NCBI RefSeq assembly: GCF_000346465.2
Contig: NC_034015.1
Span: 15,297,507-15,361,506, forward strand
Direction: 5' to 3'
Length of the DNA: 64,000 nucleotides
Source: Prunus persica
Lineage: Eukaryota > Streptophyta > Magnoliopsida > Rosales > Rosaceae
Under the pieces are notes generated by a model, which worked only from the letters and a program-made list of their open reading frames with translations, was not told the DNA's origin and did not search any database. A program made the position numbers and the translations under genes. Of this stretch, positions 43,263 through 56,613 are shown piece by piece; position 1 is the stretch's first letter, and every line of letters begins with the position of its first letter.

Positions 43263-45933
43263 CCAATGTGCCATGGGGTTTGGACCTAAGACCACTTGTC
43301 TGCAAGTCAAGGCCCTTTTCCACTGGGCTAGACCTCGTCGGCTGACCTTTTGTTACTTCATATGGTTATTCATCGGTTTTCGAGAAAGTGATCAAGTATT
43401 TTCCTCTCATTTATTAGGATGAAACATATTCTTAGTTATTTGTAAAAGTAATCTTCAGGGAGTTGGAGTCGGCAGGTGTTCATTGCTGAAATCCGTAAAA
43501 AAATATGTGTTTGTCTGTAACAATTTTATTGACTATTAAGGTACGGCATGCGTTTATCTGTGGCTGCAATTGTGGTATTTTTTTAGAATTATTTAGATTT
43601 TTTTGTTGTGTGTTCAAGGTTATTTACTCATGAACTATCTATGACCAATCATGCTCTGTGATATTCTTCTCTCTATAAACATCAACATCCACAATAACCA
43701 AAATATTTTTTTGTGCTTGCACATGAAGGCAACAGAGACAGCAGAAGCAGATGAATTGGTGCTGCAGAACTGGAAATCTCAAGATACCAGAAGTGGCATG
43801 TCTGTGCTTGATGATCATGAGGTATTCTTCCCAATGCTTCAGGTAGGAAGTCATTACTCTAAGTGGATCACTGTAAAGAATCCTAGCCAAGAGCCTGTAG
43901 TGATGCAGCTTATACTGAACTCTGGGGAGATTATTGATCAATGCAAGACCCCAGGTGGTCTTATACAGCCTCCTTCATCTGGTAGTTTGGTTCGTAATGA
44001 ATCCACTTCTCCCAGTAGGTATGGGTTCTCAATAGCAGAAAATGCACTAACAGAGGCTTATGTTCAACCAAATGGTAGAGCATCTCTTGGACCAGTATTG
44101 TTTCACCCTTCCAGTCGATGCAAGTGGAGAAGTTCAGCCCTCATAAGAAACAATCTTTCTGGCGTGGAGTGGTTATCTCTGAGGGGATTTGGAGGATCAC
44201 TTTCCTTGCTTCTGCTTGAAAAGTCTGAGGCTGTTCAGAGTGTAGAATTCAACCTCAGCTTACCACTTCCTCTCAACATTTCTCCTCCAGACATGTTATT
44301 TCACACGGAAGATGCCACTCATTCTTGTTTACGCCCATTAGCAAAACAGCTCTATGCTAAGAATACAGGAGACTTGCCACTGGTGGTTAGAAGAATCAAA
44401 GTGTCCGGAAAAGAGTGCGGGATGGATGGGTTTATGGTACAAACTTGCAAAGGTTTTGCTCTTGAACCTGGAGAGTCAGCAAAGCTTCTGATATCATACC
44501 AGACTGATTTTTCTGCAGCCTTGGTACAACGGGATCTTGAGCTGGCCTTTGAAACTGGTATTCTGGTGATACCCATGAAGGCAAGCATCCCTTTGCAGAT
44601 GATCAATATATGTAAGAAATCAGTGTTCTGGATGCGCGCTAAAAAGTACTCTGCAGCAGTACTACTTCTTATATCCTTGATGTTTCTAGTATTTTGGTAT
44701 ATATTCCCCCAGGTGCTGGCCTTTTTCTCCCATGATTGTTTGTGGGTGAGCGGAAAAAGTTCCTTGGCTACTTCTACAAGTAGTTCAGAGAAAGTTTCTC
44801 ATGTGCATAACTATAGAGACAGTAATTTTTCTGTGTCTGGTGAGATAAACAGTTTGCTAAGATCAGTTCGGGAAGATAGAACCTTAATGCAGGCAGTTGA
44901 CCAGGCTGGGGCCTCAGAGCGGGAAAAATTTGCTCAACATGCAAAGCAAATTCTACAAGGTCATAGACAAACAAACTATTTGTCAGATACACGAAAGAAT
45001 AAAGCCATGGCCTTCTCATTGATGTCTGAATCGGTATCAGTTGAGAATTCTGACGACCTAGAAGCATCCCAACCCGGTAACCTCACAGTCAAAACTGGAA
45101 ATGAAAAGGGAAGAAGGCGTAAGAAGAGAAAGGGTGCTGGTTCTAAGTTGACAGGACTTCTTGAAGTTTCAAGCAGTCAAAGTGGAAATTCTACACCTTC
45201 ATCACCATTGTCTCCAGTCACATCTGTAACACCAAAACACATGTGGCCACTATCTCCCGATCTGGGTCAAGCTGTTGAGGCCAGGAATCCATTTACTCAA
45301 GTAGCTCACCAACGCTGCCAGAAGAGTCCTGTCTTTAAATCGGCCTCCAAGGCAAACTTATCATCAGGGCCTGAGGTTTCTTTGAAGAATTTCAGTAACC
45401 ACCAAACTTTTCCTTCTCAAGAGCAGCCTTCACCACCAAGAAAAGCTGCTGCCAGACCTGTTTTGTTGCCGTCTGCCACCTTTCCTTGCGCTGGAAGGCC
45501 TGCTCCTAATGCGGTCTGCACTTCCCCTTTTCCGGCTTCAACCTCGGCTATTTCTCCACTTGCTAGAGCCCCTGGGTCCAAACTCTATGAGCAGAAAAAT
45601 GTTAGAGAAGAACGAAAGTCTCGGTTTGGGGATGAATATAGATATGATATATGGGGTGACCATTTTCCTAGGCTTAAGTTGACTACGACAAACAATGTTA
45701 CTTCAATGATCTCCAGCACTTCAGAGAGCGAGAGCGACTCTAATAGCTTCTTTGTAAAGGGTCCGCAAACCCTCATGACAAGGTCTCCACCAAGATCTGT
45801 AAGTTTTTTCCATCAAGATGGTTAATGATAAAAAAGAAAAACTAAATAATTTATCATGTTTCTCTGCTGCCAGCCATCATCATTGTCATCTGTAAATAAG
45901 AAACTGAAAAAAGTAGCGTCTGCTGTAAATTGA
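40230..45933 (+). CDS. TMEM131-like transmembrane protein, four exons
   Basis: The model has exons 40230-40303, 41237-43052, 43729-45798 and 45874-45933, with GT-AG introns and frame kept, giving 1,339 residues. The N terminus has a hydrophobic signal (about residues 32-50). The TMEM131-type N-terminal domain (about 230-330) starts [12 protein letters not shown] and includes [16 protein letters not shown]. Further Ig/PapD-like repeats lie in the lumenal part. One membrane segment (about 938-962, [19 protein letters not shown]) is followed by a Ser-rich cytosolic tail with a basic cluster ([11 protein letters not shown], near 1093). In animals TMEM131 helps secrete procollagen; the plant role is not settled, and cargo export or cell-wall secretion is inference. 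Several in-frame ATGs exist (40197, 40230, 40239, 40290); 40230 has a good context (GGCCATGG), but 40290 would give a shorter signal peptide. Intron 2 holds a SINE and a CA repeat. Confidence 0.88.
43187..43340 (-). mobile_element. tRNA-derived SINE, family S1, copy 6, with internal (CA)n
   Basis: It sits in intron 2 of the TMEM131-like gene on the minus strand: TCTAGCCCAGTGGAAAAGGG, CTTGACTTGCAGAC, B box AGGTCCAAACCCC, an expanded (TG)n of about 34 bp where other copies have TGTGTGTGAGAAACC, and the 3' end TTTAGACTATCGTTTGTAT. The simple repeat probably grew from the short TG run of the SINE body. Confidence 0.7.
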
Positions 45934-46144
45934 ATAGCTTAATATCAAAAAGAAAAAAAGGAAAAAAGTTCAGAGAAAATAAACACTAACAATGAGGTAA
46001 AGATCAAAAGGGATCATCAAATTGTTCTATAAACTTCCTTTTCAAAAATAATAACAATATTTTACTTAATGGGCTTCACTTTATTGAAGTGGATGCCTTA
46101 GATTTTCCACTGCTCACTTCCTTTCACGAAAATGCTACAACGGG

Positions 46145-46277
46145 GAGTTTAGAGTGAGGAGTTTATTTTGGGGTTCAATTCCACCATCAACAAATGTGAG
46201 GAAATTAATGAACTTAAATATTTTAAATGATTTGATAATAAGATTAACCCCTCAAATAAGCTTCTCACTCTAAACTC
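46145..46277. mobile_element. 133-bp palindromic MITE
   Basis: The ends are inverted repeats of about 30 bp. The left end is GAGTTTAGAGTGAGGAGTTT, continuing ATTTTGGGGTT; the right end, reversed, is GAGTTTAGAGTGAGAAGCTT, continuing ATTTGAGGGGTT. The transcript would fold into a long hairpin. The target duplication is unclear. Confidence 0.7.
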
Positions 46278-47596
46278 ATCCTTCCCTTTCGGTCCTTGGA
46301 TTTCTATATAAATTGAAAAAGCCTAGCCCAATATAATAATTTCCTGGATCATATTTGTACAACTTGGTCAACAATCTGAGCTCTGATATTGCACATTTGG
46401 CACCAACCCAACCCAACAAAGATTGTTTTTTTTCTTTTTCAAAACAAAGATTGGTATATGGACAATGATGAAAATACAATATGAAAACTCCCAATAAATC
46501 TAAGCAGTACATTTTCTGCTGGCCGTTACTTTTTATTCCCTCGTCTTCAACCAGTCTTGTGAAATTGACCAAAAGTTGAATCCCCTACTGGATTAATTTG
46601 TCCATTTTTATGTCCTGGAGCGAACCGTCTAATCACTTGTCCATGCATGCCCCATTTACACACACGCATGCAACAAGCACAGTTTTGGCAGCCATTTTGG
46701 GTATGAAGATTGCAACTTTACAGTGTTGTCATGGCTGCCTGAGTCCACTGTACTGCATGCATTACTGTACTTCTTAATAAAAATGAGAGGACAGGTATAG
46801 ATTAGATGGACTTTTAGTGCATGGATAGCCGTGATGGCGACGGTAGAGACGATCGCGCATGCGTCTTCTGAGGAAGATAGAGCCATAAAAGAAAAGATGA
46901 TCGTATTGCAAAAACTGATTCATATGGATAGAGACTTTCTGGGACCATTATTTTGGTCACAGAGCTGGCATTACCCTTATTTGTCATAAAGCTAGCATTA
47001 CTACATGCAACTAAACAGTGACCTTGCTCAGCTGCCACTAAATCTTCAACATGGCCATTGGTAAAATGTGTAAAAACATCGGAATTTACTTGGTACGTGT
47101 AGTTTTCAGGTGATTGCATCCACCCTTAATATTCGTCAAAAGACCTTTTATCCGATGAGAGTGGATCGAGAACGTTTTCATCACAACCCCCACCCCACCA
47201 AAAAAAAGCCTCTCTCTTACAAGCTAATTGATAAAAGGGTTAGGGGATCAGATGCTCTACCATAAAGCTTTGCTCTCTCATTCAATCCATTAGTTGGTCT
47301 TGGCAGAAGGGTAGTGCATAAAAGTGGTCCAATAAATGGACCACAGCTACAGTATTGAGATAGCTAACCTTCTGTAATAACTTCATGCAAATGTAATCTT
47401 AATTAAGTTGACTTTTAATGGTCTCTAATATATGCTTAAGCTAAATATATGAAGCTTGCAACAATCCAAAAGGCATTTAATCAATCGGAGATTTGTAGTT
47501 TTTCCTACCTAGATCAGGTATCTATGTAAACATAGTGAAAGTTGATTAGACTTCCCAACTTGAATTAGGGCTAAATTTACACAAATAGAAGTCCAA

Positions 47597-47664
47597 AATT
47601 TTGCTTATTTAACAATCTAGTATGAAAGATTCTATGAATTTTGCTTATTTAACAATCTAGTATG
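47597..47664. repeat. Perfect 28-bp direct repeat, 40-bp period
   Basis: AATTTTGCTTATTTAACAAT followed by CTAGTATG occurs twice, 40 bp apart. Nearby CTAGATTGTC is inverted relative to the repeat. Confidence 0.85.
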
Positions 47665-50600
47665 TTATGTTGCTAGATTGTCAATGTACGTAATAGAAAA
47701 ATTGTATAAATTTTCACTCGAAATAAAATAAATCTTTTCAATTCTTAATATAAGTCTCGATGTGATCTTTTAAATATTATGAATTGTTTTAAGTTAAAAT
47801 TTTCTTCTCAGAACAATTGAGCAAGATGAAGAAACTTTGTGTACCAAAGACTGAAAAGTATAGCTAGATTGAATCATATGAAATCAAACATGCCACACAA
47901 AAGCAACTTCATATTTGTTTCGGTAAAATGATTATTTAATTCTCGAAGCCCTTTCTAAAACCAAACATTCAAATTCAAATGCCCTGAAATTGTAATATTT
48001 AAAACTTGTATCAAATATTAAATAAAAAAAGAAAGAAAGAAGTGGAAAATGTCCAGTAAGAAGTGAGAACTGGTGTGAGTGGCTGTCCCTCCACTAGATA
48101 GAGTGGTTGAGCCACTGAGCTCACATTGGATGGTGTATCCTCTTCGATCAGCCACGAGCCCTAGTCCCCAAAAATCTACAGCAAAGCCATTTGCGTTTGC
48201 ATAAAGAAACAAAGGCCTCAAAACCAATCAAGCCAAGACTAACAAATGTCGCCAAGGAAAAAGGGAGATTAATATATGACAAAAAAGTTTTTATTTTTTT
48301 GGTTAAATAGTTTTCAAATGTTCGATATAATATTGTACCCAATGAGGACAAGGACCACTACTATTCCCGATTGATAACAACTTTTGGTTTCAATTTTTTT
48401 TTAAATTTTTTTTTATTAATCATATGGTTTTAGTACTACAAAATCAAAGCTTTCCTAACTAAGCCCCACAAGAAGGAAGTTGTTAGTTGCCACAGAAATG
48501 GATGTTGGTTTAGATGAGCTTTCTCGAATAGTCAATTTCTTATTTGGATCTGTCTTCCATTGCCTAGTTCTCCTTAGTGTAACAAGTGACAACAATCAAA
48601 ATCAATTAAAATCTTTGTATGAATTTTTTTTTTTTGGGATTTTCGCTCTATCTTTAAATAAAATTCATTTGAAAAGTTACATGATCATCAAATACAAATA
48701 GTCAAATATACTCATCAACTTATTAATCCACTCATATTATAACATGTTTGTATATTCGTTATGGCGACAGAGAAAAATTTCTCGTGAAATACATATGATA
48801 TATGACATTCGTTTTCATCATGTATCTTCTTAAGTTGTGTTCTTTCTTAAAATAAATAAATAAATAGAATCAATTATCTACATATATACAATGGTGGCAG
48901 TCGGTGAGTCCCAAGATGAAATCTAGAATTGAAATCTCACCAGTGAGTGGAGAAGAAGGGATTAGAGAAAGCTTATCTGCATGTGCTGCTGTTTTTGCCC
49001 TTTTTTCCTCAGTCTGCATCAGTATCTTCAGCATTGTTTCCACTTTCTTTTTCGGCTTTCCGCGACCTCATCTCTATCTTTCACAGTTACACTACAATGT
49101 CTACATATGTACTGCTTAGCCCCAAATTTTTTGGTGGGTCTTGGCCTCCCCTATATTTGGGACCGCTAAAAAGAAGGGCCACCTAATTAGGACCATCTCT
49201 TGAAAATCTTTTGGGAGGCATTGGAAAAGACCAAATGAGAGAGAAATTTTTTAAAAGAAGCCAAAATGAACAAAATTACCCTTATTTATTTTTGGATTTT
49301 CTAAAGAATCCTTTACATTTGCATGTCTTTGTTTTGAAAGTTGAGAGGTTTTTCTGTCTTTTTTAAAAAAGCTTTGGCTTTTTCCAAAAGTGAAAGTTTT
49401 TTTGTGGCTAAAACCTAAATTTACTAAATCTCTTAATTTGTGTTACTACTTTAAGGTAAAGAATTGTACCATATGTCATCAATTTTCAACCCTAATATCA
49501 TAAAGCTGCACATCATGTCATATACATACTATCTTGCTATATGTTTGTGTGAGTTTTCCTTTCCTTTTTTTTTTTTGACGAAAAAAATAATAATATTGTA
49601 TTATAATATGTATCACATGTTACACAACTCTAAATAACAATCTAATTAATCACTCCAAGATGTTTAATTTAGACCCATTTTCCAAAAAATTATTTTCTTT
49701 TCTTCTTGTTAGAGTGTAGGAATGAAAAAATAAAAGAGGAATTAAATTGTTGAAGCAAATAATCTAGCGTTTGGTAGATTCTAATTAAAACTAGCTGCAT
49801 GCACATTAGTAAACGTGGGGCAATCATCATTGCGTTTTAATGAATGATTTGGCAGATGTTTAGACATTCCCACTTTAATTGAATATGACATGCCACCATA
49901 TATGTGTTAAGGTCCGGTAAAAGCGAATGCCTATTGGGTCTCTTGCTAAATTATATATACAAGATAATTATGGGGCCCTACGGCCCCTACCTATATTACC
50001 AAATATTTTGGGAATAATATTAATGAAGAAGTCATGGCCAATTTCTAGGGGTTTTTCTTTTCGTTTACATTTATTTTAGTTGTTCATAGTTGACATATAC
50101 ACTTATGAATTAGACTCTATCTACACACACAAAATCAAAGGAGATAAGGTTGGTGAGGGCTGATGATTAGGAAGGTACAACTATTTCAATGACATAGACT
50201 TACCATTCAACATGTCCCCCGTTAAACGAAGCGGACAAATAGTCATAACTTCTTATCAGCTATGATTATAATAGGGTGACGATTTTCACGCTCGCATTTT
50301 GTTTATTCAATTACCAAAATACAAAAATAACAGAGATGGAATTGCAATATTGCAAATCTGCCACCCTAATAAAATAAACTAAGAACTGCGAAGGTTCCAC
50401 CGCAGACATCAAAATTAGAATGGTTAGGGAGGCTTGATCTATTTGTAAGTTATAAAAATGTTGGTTACATTACATGCATGAAAAGTAAAACATGTTTAAT
50501 GCTTTGATTAAGAAAATGATTCGTTAAATTGTGAGAAATTTCATGAGACAAGGTTTGCTTTTCGCCCGACAAAAAAAGTTTACAGAATGATGTTGAATGA

Positions 50601-52669
50601 GTAGGTGGATCGATCGAGCTCAGCGCATGAGACTGAGAGAGACTGAAAGACTCAGAGGCATGCTTGCTCGAACAGCCATGCACATGTATAAATGTAGATG
50701 AATTATGAAGTGCACGCTCACGTGCCTCTGCTAATAAAAAATGCAAATGAATCATTGAGGCCATGTACCTAATCTTGATTTTTCGATCATGTCCTATTAT
50801 ATATATCATGCATGTTTATAATATTATATATTTATAAAACTATATAGTCTTTATAATATATGTCACAGTGCATCGGGAATGTCTCTCAAAGTCTACTTTT
50901 GATGCTATTCTTGTGATGCCTTCAAAGAATGGATGGCTACTTTTGTGTTGTCTTTAATTTCTTGCTGTCCATCCAGTGAGAATGTGATTTATTGGTGGGT
51001 TCTGATTTTTTTTTATTTAAAAAAAGGCTTTTTACTGTTTTTCCTTTTGTGCTTCGGCTAGAATCTCAAATTTTCTTTTGAATTTGTAATTGGGTTAATG
51101 CGTATATGTCACATCAGCAAATTAATAAATTTTTTTTGAAACTTAATGGAATAAGAGAACGTGGGACACGAAATGAAAGTATATGAAACATGAAATGAAA
51201 ATATATGGGCACATTGATCCAATTACAAGTTCATAAGGGGAAGTGGAGATTTGAAGCAAAGCACAAAGGGGAAAACAATAAATAAACCTTTTGTTTAATT
51301 TTGTTTGTTTGTTTATTTAGTTATTTCTGAACAAATGTTGTGATGCAATATGTTTTGAAGTGACTAATTGTTCTTATCAGTACCTATTAGCTAGATGTGG
51401 TCTTAATTGTGAATAATTAGTATAAATTTTGATTGATGCATTTCTATATTATACCCCCACATTTTCGTTCATGGACATGTCATTTTTTTCCATGACCAAT
51501 GGTCCAATCTAAGACCAACCATTTTGGTGCTCACGGCTACGGATCCCAGATTTTAATTGACTTATTATTCATAAAAATGTCCATCAATCACAATATGTTC
51601 CTTGTGCACATTGAATTGAATACTTGCTTGAATATGAAGCAAGGAACATTAATTTCATAACATTATTTGGATTAATCACGTATTTCTACTTGATTTTAGC
51701 AATTAATAAATTCATCATTGAAGTAGTTTGCGGAGTACGTTGATGGTTTTATTTGGTCTCTTGTCTCTATGTTCCCGATGCCCCTAACAATAATTTTGAT
51801 TTAACCACATTGGATATATATTACAATAAGATGAAAGAGAGAGAGAGAAGAGTCATTAAATGAGAACATTTTTTCTCATTATCTGTGGAGAGGATTATCA
51901 CAACGTTATTTGTTGCTGGATATGCTATACAAATTCAAAAATTAAACTTATTCAACGACAATAAACATGGTGATAATGTTCAAAACTAACTGAAGGGTGG
52001 TGAACACAAATATTCTTATGATTAAAATGGCTTGTGTGGGGAGTACTTATCTATTTTGCATGAACAACTTTTACTCACTAATGTTTTTGTTACTTGTCAA
52101 TAAATCGTTTTTATTAAAGTAAATATGTTAAAAAAGAACTCATTAAAAATCCAAGTACTTCGCGCACATTAATTTTTGGGACAAATTAAAGTCATAAATG
52201 TGAATATCATGCAAAGTAGTTGTTATAAAAGTGCGACTCTCAAATATTACAATTCACAGTGTATATATGATTATTTGAATAAAATAAAAAATCTTCGGTA
52301 ATGACAAAGTAAATGAATTTTCTGCAAAATGAGGTGTGAAGGTGTACTTTGTCTAGTATGATGGGGAAGTTAACAACTGGCTTTCTCCATCATTAATTAC
52401 CACGTTTGCTTTTGCTTACTTCAAAAGGCATTTAGCTAAAATCCATTTATTGTGCAATCAATAAATCTTTCAGCACATTAACAGATAAATAAATCTTTCG
52501 GTACCTAATGATCTGCTTCTCATTATGAGTAGTTTAGATCAAGAAATTGATGTTTATGGTCCCCCATACTTGCTAACTTGGCACTTACATTTGCAGAGGA
52601 GGTTAGTTGTCCTCACAAGTGCAGGACAACTTTCTCAAGTTATTCTGTCTAAGATTTACACCGAGGGCT

Positions 52670-53000
52670 CTCTTGTCTCTGAAATTCGATTGTGAGATTG
52701 TCAATTTGGACTATGCATTGTTGAGACTTATCGATATTAAGTTTATGAACCTACTTAATAGTAAATATGCGTATGAAAATCGGTTGCGAGACTCTCGATT
52801 TAGATAAAATATCATTCAATATTATACTATTGCCTTGTTGAACCTATCCATTATTGTAATTACCTTCTTGAATTTACATAACAGTAAATATGCGTGTATA
52901 AAAATTGGTTGCGAGATTGTGAATTTGAACCATACATCATTAAAAATTATTAGTTTTACCTTGTTGAACCTACACAATATTGTAAATATCATATTTTATG
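52670..53000. repeat. Diverged direct repeats of roughly 120 bp
   Basis: CAGTAAATATGCGTGTATAAA / TAGTAAATATGCGTATGAAA and the following GGTTGCGAGA recur. Blocks such as TTGTTGAACCTA, ACCTACTTAAT/ACCTACACAAT and GAGATTGT..ATTTG repeat two to three times. No coding signal is seen. Confidence 0.5.
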
Positions 53001-53470
53001 TTTAAAAATGTTTGCTCCCATATATTCTACCTCCAAATTGCAATATGCCCTTTTATAATCATAATTATTCTAAAATGATATGGTAAATGAAAGGAAATAT
53101 CATTCATAAACATCCTATTAGGAGACAGGTTTTGAAAGACAACAGGACTGCCTTGGGAGATTCATTCATACAATTAGTTGTAAATTGTAAATTAATTAAA
53201 TAAAACCAATGTTAAAGAATTAAGTGCAGAAAGGAATCCGAAGAGAGAAGATGCAAAAAGGAACGCCCAATAATAAAAGAGAGAAAAAAAGGTAAAAAGA
53301 AGATTGGTTGGTCTTGAATTATGATAAGTAGTAGAGGGAATCAAAAGAGGGAATGTGAGTGCTGTGTGTGTGCATGTTAATTCATAATGAGAGAATTGGG
53401 TTGTCACACACAAAAGGGCTAAAAGTTGCAACTTGCACCACTCAATCACATTCCTGTTTCTCTTGCCAGG

Positions 53471-53473
<3 letters not shown>

Positions 53474-53509
<36 letters not shown>
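53474..53509. repeat. (CT)n microsatellite
   Basis: About 36 bp of CT repeat, 290 bp upstream of the hAT element. Confidence 0.9.
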
Positions 53510-53511
<2 letters not shown>

Positions 53512-53798
53512 TGGGTTGGAGCACAGTCACACCAAGTAGTCAGTACAAGAAGAAGAAGAAGCCCTAAAGTTTTGAAGGAGTGGGAGAGAGAGGGTGTGTG
53601 TTTTTAGTGCATGTCTCTATCTCTCTCTAACTTTCATGTTTGTTAGTTTAAAGAAAGATTGAACAAATAATAATTAGTAGCTAATAATATATACATTGTT
53701 GCAATTAAAACTTTGGCTTGGCCTTGGCCCTGATTGTTGTTTGCAATATAATAATAGCAGAAACACACTGCACAGTTGGGTTCTTTGTCCATCTGCTA

Positions 53799-56613
53799 TA
53801 GGGGTGGGCATAAAAACCGATAAACCGATCAAACCGACCGAACCAAACCAAACCAAACCGAAAAATAAGGTTTTTTTGACCAAACCGAAAAAGTCAACGC
53901 TGGACCTGAACCGAACCGTTGACTTCGGTTCAGGCTTCGGGTCTAAATTTTTTTGAACCGTTGGACCTGAACCGAACCGACCATTATTTAATTATATATG
54001 CATTTGACACATGGCGTTGTCTCATTGGCTTAAATAAGAACTTTGGGTGGGTCTGCTTGCACTATATTAGAACCTCTCTCAATTATTTGTTTATTATTTT
54101 TTCAATAACCCTATCAGACTCTCTCTCACACTCACTCGGCCGTCTCTCTCTCTCTCTCTCACTCACTCACTCACTCACGAAACGAAACCCTATTTCTCTC
54201 CCGATCTGAGACTAACCCTCACCTCATCGGCCGCCGTCGGTGCGCGCTCTCTGTCTCTCTCTCGACTCGTCCCTTGGCTCTCTCCCACTCTTCACATCTT
54301 TAAGTCTCTTAGAGTCGCGCGAGACTCATTCTCTTTCTCCAAACCAAACCAAACATCATCCAATTTTATTGGTTTTTGGAGCGAATCCTTGTAAATTCTG
54401 GAGGGCTCTGGTTCATTCTAAGGTAATTTGTATGTATTTGGTTTGAATTCTTAGTTGTTTTCATTTTCCCTAATTTAGTAGATTATTAGGGTTTTGAAAT
54501 TTTGGTATTCTGTTGTAATTAACACAATTTGTTCTTAATTTTGCAGTAGTTGTGCTTAGTCTCTGTGGGTTTGGATTAATAGGCAAAATTGAAGGTATAA
54601 ATATTTCTGTCTCAATCTCTATGGGATACGATTTATTGCATCACATGACTCCCAGACCATACTTTATGATTTGTATAATCTTTACATAGAGAGACTCGTA
54701 CACCTCCATCATCTTTACATGACAGTTTTTTGTTTCCCATACTCAATTTCATACTTTTGTTCGCAGGCATTCTCTTATTATCCCAAAATCTCATTTTTGT
54801 TCGTTGAAAGCCACACCCCCAGATGTAAGTATATCCTATTGATACAATCAGTTTGCAATGGGTCTGTATGAATGTCATGAATCTATTGCTAGATATTATG
54901 AAATATGAGTATTGATTGCCTTCATATGTTATGCATTAGATGATATTGATGAGAAGAATTTCTTGATATGCATATGGACTAGAGTTTATGATCTGGGTTC
55001 TTCTCCCAAAAGTTTGATTACAAACCCTTGGCTGTCTGAGCACTCTTAATCTGTTTTCTATTATCTTCCAATCTGTAGTTTTGCAAAACCCATAAAAAAT
55101 TTCTCAAATTTATTGGCTTTTTTTTTGCTGTAAAATTGTTCTTGTTTGGTAGGGTTTATATGGCAGTATGGAGCTTATGATGATAATTTTTAAATATCTT
55201 AGCGGATTTCAGTGAGACCTTAGGGTGAATGATCTGATTGTTACACACACTGAGGCTCAAATTTTAATTATTTTTCCTTCAAATTTTCACAGTAGTTTTG
55301 GTTTGGTTTAAAGCGTGCAAATCTTGATTTGTTGGGTTGTGGTTTGCGATGATGAGATGAAACACTGGACGTGTTTTGGGCAGTGGACAAGCTCATTTGG
55401 TATTCTTTATTCTTTGATTACAATTGGACGTGATTCCATTACATTCATTAAGCAACGAAACCCTGAAAGGATCTCTCTCCCTCTCTGTATTCTTTGATTC
55501 ATTTGGTAGAAACCCGTTCGTTTTTAGAGGCAAAAGAAGCATTGTGAAGTGGGCATAAGGTAGAAACCCGTTTGTTTTTCAAAGGTTTAGATTCTGTCAT
55601 TTTGTGCAGAACTAATCATTTCCTGCTCTGATATTCTATAGTTGTGATATTTGATCAGGATGCAGGTTTGACACTTTGTCGAATTGGAACAATGATGATG
55701 GAGAAGCCATGGGAGCTGCAAAACATGTTTTGTTTGCAGCTCTATAAGTATATTTGAATCCGATTATTTTCTTATTTTTATGTGTTCTAACTCAAATTGG
55801 TTTGATTTATTTTATTATATTTTGTAGAAATGGGGAGTAAAACATCCATGACAAATTTGAATAAGACTCTCCCTTCTTAGTGTGATTAAGATATGTTGGA
55901 AGGTATTTTTATTGCATCTTATTTTAATTATGATTTGTTGATGGTGAAACTTTGTGTTAAAAAGTGTTGTGTAGGTTGCTTTGTGAAGGCTTTTGGAAGA
56001 ATGGATGCAGCAGATTTTTTGCAAGGATATTATCTCTATGTGTATTTTTGTGATGGGTTGTAATCTTTAATGTCATAAGTTTAATTTGGTTTGTGTATTA
56101 TTTTTTGTAATGGTTTGTAAGAGATTATATTTCCTTTCCTTGGTTGGTTGGTTGAATTGAATGTGTGTATGTGAGATTTATTTAGTTTAGAAACTTAGAT
56201 TGGAATGATGGATTTTTATAGCTTGAATTTACATAATTTCAGGTTTTGAAAGAGAAGTAAAAAGTGTTTTGGGCTTGTTCATAAGAATTTAATAGGTTTT
56301 GGCAATTTGACAAAAAAAAAAAGGGTTTTGGCTGAAAGGAAATCGGATTTGGGCTTTGTTTTACTAAAAAAATATGATTTGGGCTTTTTTTGGCCCAAAA
56401 TAAATAAGATTTGGGCTTTTGGAAAATTGAAAAAATGGGCCCAAGCCCAAACCGAGAAGGAGCCAGAACCGACCCGAGACCCGAGCCCATTTCCGGTTCG
56501 GCTCATTTTCGGGTTTCATCCTAGACCCGACCCGACCCGAGAACCGAGCTCTCCTTCGGTTTGGCTCGCGGGTCGGCCAAAATTTGACCCGACCCGAACC
56601 GTGCCCAGGCCTA
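53799..56613. mobile_element. Non-autonomous hAT transposon, 2,815 bp, with perfect 8-bp TSD
   Basis: The left end is TAGGGGTGGGCA and the right end, reversed, is TAGGCCTGGGCA, giving hAT-type terminal inverted repeats. The bases ATCTGCTA flank it on both sides (53791-53798 and 56614-56621), the 8-bp duplication expected for hAT. Subterminal regions are packed with short motifs, AACCGAACCGA-type on the left and GACCCGACCCGA and GATTTGGGCTTT on the right, as in hAT elements where transposase binds. The interior holds a CT-rich, leader-like GC-richer stretch (about 54110-54430), but no frame long enough for a transposase. It therefore depends on one made elsewhere. A perfect duplication suggests a fairly recent insertion. 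Confidence 0.85.

Larger units (their letters stand above)
45934..53798. other. Gene-poor intergenic region downstream of the TMEM131-like gene
   Basis: It begins with the 3' UTR of the TMEM131-like gene. It contains a 133-bp palindromic MITE (46145-46277), a 28-bp perfect direct repeat (47597-47624 and 47637-47664), diverged repeats of roughly 120 bp (about 52670-53000) and a CT microsatellite (53474-53509). The rest is AT-rich spacer. Open frames up to about 114 codons (for example 50465-50809, minus) match nothing I recognise. Confidence 0.5.

Noticed and set aside
46814..47119. 101-codon minus-strand frame
   Set aside because: No recognisable motif, no clear promoter or intron structure.
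50465..50809. 114-codon open frame on the minus strand, and a possible miRNA-like hairpin around 50630-50730
   Set aside because: No domain recognised. Only about 10 bp of the arms pair (CAGAGGCA/TGCCTCTG) before pairing fails, and I know no matching plant miRNA.
53799..56613. Transposase gene within the hAT element
   Set aside because: No frame longer than about 140 codons, and the longest one runs through subterminal repeats (GACCCGACCCG) rather than a catalytic domain.
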